Positions 59,071-64,000 of a stretch of DNA of 64,000 nt are shown piece by piece. The notes under the pieces are model-generated. The model saw nothing but the letters and a program-made list of their open reading frames with translations, searched no databases and was not told the DNA's origin. Origin of the DNA: Nostoc sp. NIES-4103 (lineage in GTDB: Bacteria; Cyanobacteriota; Cyanobacteriia; Cyanobacteriales; Nostocaceae); NCBI RefSeq assembly GCF_002368335.1, contig NZ_AP018288.1:4321628-4385627 (forward strand), in the 5' to 3' direction. The translations under genes were made by a program, and so were the position numbers. Numbering within the stretch: the first letter of the stretch is position 1; each line of letters begins with the position of its first letter.

Positions 59071-59700
59071 TTGACTGCAACTTTTACTCCGAAAGACAAC
59101 CCAACACTGCCAGCAGCGTGGCATCGCCTCACTCCGATTTGGCAAGGTGGGGAGGAAGTTATCCAGCAGAGTTTGCCTCATACTCATCTGGCACCAACTT
59201 GGCAAATGCTGCTTTTAGGGGACGGTTCGCCGACAAGGCATTTAGAGTTGCTTACAGGCGAACCTACAGAAGTAGATGTGATTGGCATGTCATTGATTGG
59301 CATGGATTCAGATGCTGCTCCCGAATTAATTCAAGCTGTACCAGGGCCACGACTGCGACGACAGGTATGGCTACGCACCGCTTCAGGTCAGCGATTGGCG
59401 TATGCTAGCTCGTGGTGGGAAGCCAGTCATGTAGATGAGTACCTGCAAAATCGTTCATTGCCAATTTGGGCGAGTTTGGCGCGTCTGCGCACAGAGTTGT
59501 ATCGTGATGTGCGAGGAATTTACTATGGTTATTCAGATGCCCTAGAGTCAGGGTTTGAGGTGGCTGGGCCTTTTTGGGGTCGCCACTACTTGTTTTGGCA
59601 TCATGGACAACCGCTAACACTGATTTATGAAGTTTTCTCGCCTTATTTAACCAAGTATTTGGGGCCTATGCAGCTCAGCTCCACTAATGGAAAGGTATAA
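59071..59700 (+). CDS. Chorismate lyase (cyanobacterial UbiC-like, DUF98)
   Basis: This 209-aa protein begins TATFTPKDNPTLPAAWHRLTPIWQG. It has QRLAYASSWWEASHVDEYL (about 107-125), PIWASLARLRTELYRDVRGIYYG (about 131-153) and GRHYLFWHHGQPLTLIYEVFSP (about 170-191), matching the cyanobacterial chorismate pyruvate-lyase family that makes 4-hydroxybenzoate for plastoquinone. The start is TTG at 59071; no ATG lies before the conserved block. It lies about 160 bp after tRNA-Leu. Confidence 0.9.
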   Translation: MTATFTPKDNPTLPAAWHRLTPIWQGGEEVIQQSLPHTHLAPTWQMLLLGDGSPTRHLELLTGEPTEVDVIGMSLIGMDSDAAPELIQAVPGPRLRRQVWLRTASGQRLAYASSWWEASHVDEYLQNRSLPIWASLARLRTELYRDVRGIYYGYSDALESGFEVAGPFWGRHYLFWHHGQPLTLIYEVFSPYLTKYLGPMQLSSTNGKV

Positions 59701-60567
59701 GCTAGGGACTGGGTACTGGGTACTGGAGACTGGGAAAGAGATATAGTTATAAATTTTTCCAATCCGCAATTTTTAATAACTAATCTCTAATCCCCATTGC
59801 CCCTAATCCCCAACGCCACTTGATCCTCTCGGGGAGCCACAAGAGTGGGCGGCTTTGCCGACTTGAGGGGAGTGGCGTGAGACCCTAAGACCAGACTTCC
59901 TCACCGCAATGCAGTGGCTCCTCACGACGGTCGTGGGGAGCCGAGTTTCCCAGCGCCTAATCCCCAGGTATTAACTGCAAATATTGCCATGTAGTCATTA
60001 TTAAAGCCGAAAATCTTCGTTAAATGAGTATTTTTGTACGCTGCGATAAAAATAGCGATCGCTCATGATCAAAAATCATAACAATCGTTGTTAATGTAAC
60101 AAATATACTAGTATAAAATTGCTGATTATATGAGGTAGATGACTGCCAAAAGCGCCTAACAACACTAAAGTTGATAAATTAAATTACTCTCATTTCATAA
60201 AAACGAATACAACATATTTAAGTGTTATCTACATAGATTAGTATGGCTTGCTAATGACTTGCAGCTTTTTCAAGTTAGTTATATTCTCAGAGTGTTGGAA
60301 ATCATAGAGCCATATGCCCAGGAATTGCTGGTATAAGCAGCTGAGCGAAAGTAAAATGCAAAATTCTACAAAGCGTGTTAAAAAGGTTAACTAGCTATAA
60401 ATACACCACTTTTGAATAAATAGTAGGAAGTTTTATAACTTAAGTTTTATTAAAGGTTCAGGGTGGAAAAATTAAGCAATTACCTGCCATAAAGACAAGG
60501 AAACTTTTTGGTTTACTTGATCAATCAAGCAAATAATTAAGTTCGCAAGTATAAGGTAGAGTTTTTT
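59701..60567. other. Intergenic with repeats, then AT-rich region
   Basis: GGGTACTGGGTACTGG and CCCCTAATCCCC units (59703-59815) are followed by a GC-rich dispersed element (59820-59960) with GGGAGCC pairs. Bases 59965-60567 are AT-rich and show no gene; the promoter of the DUF3352 gene lies here. Confidence 0.6.
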
Positions 60568-62325
60568 ATGGCACTGCCCATTGTGTCTATTCCTATGAAG
60601 AAAACAAAGAAACCAGCTCTGGTGCTGACGCTTTCAGCGGCTGGGCTATTAATTGCTGTGGGAAGTACAGCATACTGGTTATTAACCCAAGGGCAACCAC
60701 TGTGGAGAGATTTGCCAGTGGGTGCAAACATCATTCCTCAAGACGCTGTGTTTGCAGTTTCTTTAACTACAGATGTCAAACAATGGCAGAAATTGCATGA
60801 ATTTGGGACAAAACAAACCCAAGCAGAACTGGAGAAAAATTTAGTACAATTGCGCGATCGCTTTCTTACTAGTAATGGTTACAACTTCGAGAAAGACATT
60901 CAACCTTGGGTCGGTGATGAAGTCACCCTGGCAATTTTAGCTCCACAAGCAAGTAAACCTCAAATTAAACCAGTGGCTAGCAACCAAGATGCTACCAGCA
61001 ATGAGCAATCCATGGTGATGGTGTTGCCTGTGAAGAACCCAGAAATAGCCAAAAGCATCTGGACACAACCCAAAGCCCTCAAACTTGGTAAATGGATTTC
61101 GCGCACATATCAAGGCTTAGACATTAAACAAACTGATGGACAGGCAGGGGAAAGCCTTTCTGCGACATTAATAGATGGGCATTTGCTAGTGATTACTGAC
61201 AATCCCAAAACCACAGAAAGAGCGATTGATGCCTATAAAAGTAAAACAACTCTGGCGACAACAGGAGGCTTTGCGGAAAATATTTCCAAAATCGCCAGTT
61301 ATCGCCCCTTTGCCCAGTTTTATGTCAATGTACCAACTGCCGCCAAAATAGCCACTGCTTCTCCCAACCGCCATTTGCCTGCACAAGTCTTAGCCCAACT
61401 TCAGAATAACCAAGGTTTAGCAGGAACAATTACTCTAGAGCCTGAAGGTATAAGCTTAAAAGGTGTTTCATGGCTCAACCCTAACAGTCAGCGTGTGCTA
61501 GCGGTGGAAAACCAAGCCGGGAAAATGCAAAACCGCTTACCAGCAGAAACATTAATGATGTTGTCTGGTGGAAACTTACAAAGGTTGTGGGGGGATTATG
61601 TTTTAACATCCCAAGGAAATCCTCTTTCACCCATAGCACCAGAACAGCTACGAGGTGGTGTGAAATCTTTAACAAATCTTGATTTAGATCAAGATTTGCT
61701 CAGTTGGATGAAAGGTGAATTTTCAGTCTCAGTGATTCCCAGTAGCCCTAAAGATGGTTCACCAGAAGATTTTCGTGCGGGTTTGGTGTTCATGGTACAG
61801 GCAAGCGATCGCAAATTAGCTGAAGCTTCCCTGCAAAAACTGGATGATGTGATGAAAAATCAATACCAGTTCCAGATTCAACCGAGAACAGTCGCAGGTC
61901 AACCAATTGTCAACTGGATTGCACCTTTTGGTACTTTAACTGCAACTCACGGCTGGTTAGATCAAGATACTGCTTTTTTGATCCTAGGCGCTCCTGTCAT
62001 GGATAAAATTTTTCCCAAACCCAATAACACCCTAGCTAGCACTGTTCCCTTCCAACAAACAGTTCCCACAGAACTCAATCCGAATAATGGGCAATTTTTC
62101 TTAGATGTGGAACGGACGATGAAAAATTTTCCCATACCACCGCTGTTCTCCAATCAAAAAACTTTAATAGCAGCAACACGTTCAATAGGGGTAACAGCAG
62201 CTGTTAGCGACAATCGCAGTACCCGCTACGACATTTTTTTTGCACTCAAAAAAGCTAATCATTCAGTTATACCCAACAAGAGCAATAATGCTGCACCCAC
62301 ACCAAATATCACCCAATCTCCATGA
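60568..62325 (+). CDS. DUF3352 membrane-anchored protein
   Basis: This 585-aa protein has an N-terminal signal-anchor (about 18-38, ALVLTLSAAGLLIAVGSTAYWLL) and then the DUF3352 domain: LPVGANIIPQDAVFAVSLTTDVKQW (about 49-73), DIQPWVGDEVTLAIL, VNVPTAAKIA and LSWMKGEFSVSVIP. It is a periplasmic or thylakoid-lumen protein of unknown function, common in cyanobacteria. The ATG at 60595 (MKKTKK) is an alternative and gives a more typical signal-anchor; the ATG at 60568 is kept. It lies 87 bp before ccsA. Confidence 0.88.
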   Translation: MALPIVSIPMKKTKKPALVLTLSAAGLLIAVGSTAYWLLTQGQPLWRDLPVGANIIPQDAVFAVSLTTDVKQWQKLHEFGTKQTQAELEKNLVQLRDRFLTSNGYNFEKDIQPWVGDEVTLAILAPQASKPQIKPVASNQDATSNEQSMVMVLPVKNPEIAKSIWTQPKALKLGKWISRTYQGLDIKQTDGQAGESLSATLIDGHLLVITDNPKTTERAIDAYKSKTTLATTGGFAENISKIASYRPFAQFYVNVPTAAKIATASPNRHLPAQVLAQLQNNQGLAGTITLEPEGISLKGVSWLNPNSQRVLAVENQAGKMQNRLPAETLMMLSGGNLQRLWGDYVLTSQGNPLSPIAPEQLRGGVKSLTNLDLDQDLLSWMKGEFSVSVIPSSPKDGSPEDFRAGLVFMVQASDRKLAEASLQKLDDVMKNQYQFQIQPRTVAGQPIVNWIAPFGTLTATHGWLDQDTAFLILGAPVMDKIFPKPNNTLASTVPFQQTVPTELNPNNGQFFLDVERTMKNFPIPPLFSNQKTLIAATRSIGVTAAVSDNRSTRYDIFFALKKANHSVIPNKSNNAAPTPNITQSP

Positions 62326-62412
62326 TCACAATTGCCAGAGTTAGCCTCTAAGCAGATAGGATCAGAAAAGTCAGAATTAATATTTTAAAGAATTCACTGG
62401 GGAGAACGCTTT

Positions 62413-63477
62413 ATGAATCTGGTTGGACTCCAGAATTGGCTGGATAATGCCTCGTTTGCCGTCTTATTCCTGACCATGTTGGTATATTGGGTGGGGGCTG
62501 CTTTTCCCAATCTGTCGGCAACTGCGGCTTTGGGTACAGCGGGGATGGCGATCACTAATTTGTGCATAGCGACCCTTTTAGGCTCACGATGGATAGAAGC
62601 TGGTTATTTTCCTTTGAGTAATTTGTATGAATCTTTATTTTTCTTAACTTGGGGAATTACTACCATTCATTTAATTGCCGAAAATACCAGCCGTAGCCGC
62701 TTAGTAGGAGTTGTCACCGCGCCTGTGGCTATGGGGATCACTGCTTTTGCAACTCTCACACTGCCATCAGAAATGCAAGTCGCAGAACCTTTAGTGCCTG
62801 CCTTGAAGTCCAATTGGCTAATGATGCACGTCAGTGTGATGATGTTAAGTTATGCCGCTTTAATGGTGGGTTCTTTATTAGCGATCGCTTTTCTAATTGT
62901 GACTCGCGGTCAAAACATTCAATTACAGGGTAGTTCTGTTGGTACAGGTGGCTATCGCAGCAATGGCTACCGCTTGCAAAAAGCAGGTGAACTGATTTCT
63001 CAACCATCAACACCCCCTGTAGAAAATAACGGCTTTGCTCGTCATGAGCGCAATAACAATGGTAATGCTAGTACAGCTGTTCTAGGAACAGTACTCGCAA
63101 CCCCAATTCAAAACCAACAATCAATCGAAAATTCAGAACCTCTTTCACCCCAGCGCCTTAGCTTAGCAGAAACCCTCGACAACATGAGTTATCGCGTCAT
63201 TGGATTGGGATTTCCCTTGCTGACCATTGGCATTATTGCTGGTGCTGTTTGGGCTAACGAAGCTTGGGGTTCTTACTGGAGTTGGGATCCGAAAGAAACT
63301 TGGGCATTAATTACTTGGTTAGTTTTCGCCGCCTATCTACATACCCGCATCACTCGTGGTTGGCAAGGGTTGCGTCCGGCAATTTTAGCCGCCACTGGCT
63401 TTTTTGTTGTTTGGATTTGCTATCTTGGTGTGAATCTTTTAGGTAAAGGTTTGCATTCTTACGGGTGGTTTTTCTAA
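62413..63477 (+). CDS. ccsA: Cytochrome c biogenesis protein CcsA (system II heme handling)
   Basis: This 354-aa protein with about eight TM helices delivers heme to apocytochrome c with CcsB/Ccs1. It has the tryptophan-rich WAN..SYWSWDPKETWALITW motif (about 285-300) with flanking conserved His residues (HLIAENTS, MMHVSVMML, YLHTRITRG). A hydrophilic loop (about 170-240) with poly-Asn is longer than usual. NCBI often names this family CcsB. ATG preceded by GGGGAG. Confidence 0.95.
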   Translation: MNLVGLQNWLDNASFAVLFLTMLVYWVGAAFPNLSATAALGTAGMAITNLCIATLLGSRWIEAGYFPLSNLYESLFFLTWGITTIHLIAENTSRSRLVGVVTAPVAMGITAFATLTLPSEMQVAEPLVPALKSNWLMMHVSVMMLSYAALMVGSLLAIAFLIVTRGQNIQLQGSSVGTGGYRSNGYRLQKAGELISQPSTPPVENNGFARHERNNNGNASTAVLGTVLATPIQNQQSIENSEPLSPQRLSLAETLDNMSYRVIGLGFPLLTIGIIAGAVWANEAWGSYWSWDPKETWALITWLVFAAYLHTRITRGWQGLRPAILAATGFFVVWICYLGVNLLGKGLHSYGWFF

Positions 63478-63514
63478 AGCGAATTTGCTTTGCGATCGCA
63501 GTTGTCTATTAATT

Positions 63515-63688
63515 TTAAATAGTATCAGGGTCAACACCAAGCGATCGCAAATGTTCTTTCAATCTTTCCACTTGTGATTCAGCTTGTCTTGCTTGCTCTT
63601 GGGCTTGTTGCCTCGCCAATTTTTCTTGCTTGAGTGCCTCTGCCAACTCTTGAGGAATTAGTAATTTTTCTCCATCATAATTAGCCAC
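63515..63688 (-). pseudogene. C-terminal remnant of a Uma2-type (DUF820) nuclease-like gene
   Basis: A GTG-opened 57-codon frame reads ANYDGEKLLIPQELAEALKQ, then a Gln/Glu/Ala-rich coil and the end ERLKEHLRSLGVDPDTI. The LRSLGxDPDxI end after a QAxxQARQAE coil is the tail of many cyanobacterial Uma2 proteins. The upstream catalytic domain is missing, so this is most likely a degraded 3' fragment. Confidence 0.55.
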
Positions 63689-63900
63689 CTCATCTCAATA
63701 ATAGGTGTATGATTTTATTATCTTAGCGACCATAAAAGAGTTTTTGTGTTGAAAAAGTTGAGTAAGGCAATGGAGTACTCAAAAGCTGATCTACTAAATT
63801 TTCACAATCCAAAATCCAAAATCTAAAATAGTGTTAGCGATCGCCCCAGAATTATCAAACCAAAAATGCGCGATCGCTAACTCTTTTTTAAGAGTAGATT

Positions 63901-64000
63901 TTAATTTTGGTGAGTAGTTTCTTGCATCAAGTCAAACACAATTACATGCTTTGTAGTCGGCATTAATTGTTGGAGAATCTGTAAATATCCATCTGCATCA
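63901..64000 (-). CDS. Partial CDS at the right edge, C-terminus only
   Basis: The last 32 codons read DADGYLQILQQLMPTTKHV and then IVFDLMQETTHQN before the stop at 63901; the rest lies beyond the window. No family is recognised from this piece. Confidence 0.45.
   Translation of the reverse strand, partial: DADGYLQILQQLMPTTKHVIVFDLMQETTHQN

Overview
The window is a piece of a filamentous, heterocystous-type cyanobacterial chromosome (Nostoc/Anabaena/Calothrix-like). The signs are many HIP1 octamers (GCGATCGC), heptanucleotide tandem repeats of the STRR type in most intergenic gaps, photosystem genes (psbX, a psb28 paralogue, ycf66), cyAbrB and ccsA. It carries mostly housekeeping genes in short transcription units, with one clear accessory island in the middle.

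Layout. 0.7-6.9 kb: RRM RNA-binding protein, two linked hypothetical genes, topA and aroQ. 7-13.3 kb: an ADP-ribosylglycohydrolase-like protein, a PgpH-type HD phosphohydrolase, a TetR regulator divergent from a Rieske oxygenase with palindromic operators between them, and psb28-2. 13.4-18.1 kb: a beta-lactamase-fold protein, a TrmH-type RNA methyltransferase, tRNA-Thr(UGU), argF, and lexA preceded by a perfect match to the cyanobacterial LexA box.

18.2-34.1 kb is a DNA phosphorothioation (Dnd) island. It holds a DEAH helicase of the type annotated as a phosphorothioation-linked restriction protein, a 57-aa protein translationally coupled to an SMC-like ATPase with a CxC hook, a SAM methyltransferase, a Dnd-associated small protein, two different DGQHR (DndB-type) proteins on the minus strand, dndC, an XRE regulator, dndD, a four-helix-bundle protein, dndE, and a Dnd-associated methyltransferase. 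No dndA is present, so the cysteine desulfurase must be supplied elsewhere. The divergent dndB/dndC promoter has two identical 14-bp palindromes exactly 63 bp apart. Heptamer arrays abut dndC, dndD and dndE; two of them have the same 12-unit structure and supply the stop codons of dndC and dndD.

34.3-40.9 kb: an AmpG-type permease, small membrane proteins, a GNAT enzyme, a HEAT-repeat protein, a SAM hydrolase-type enzyme, and DUF2301 and DUF218 proteins. 41.4-47.8 kb: a complete aa3-type cytochrome oxidase locus, with ctaCDE divergent from the heme A genes ctaA and ctaB. 48-51 kb: an orphan cytosine-5 DNA methyltransferase, a 137-bp MITE with 13-bp terminal inverted repeats and 9-bp target duplication, a CPBP protease and cyAbrB. 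52.5-64 kb: sdhB, twin TolB-like lipoproteins, ycf66, psbX, yggT, accC, tRNA-Leu(GAG), chorismate lyase, a DUF3352 protein, ccsA, and remnants at the right edge.

All calls come from reading the sequence and recognising motifs; no database search was run.
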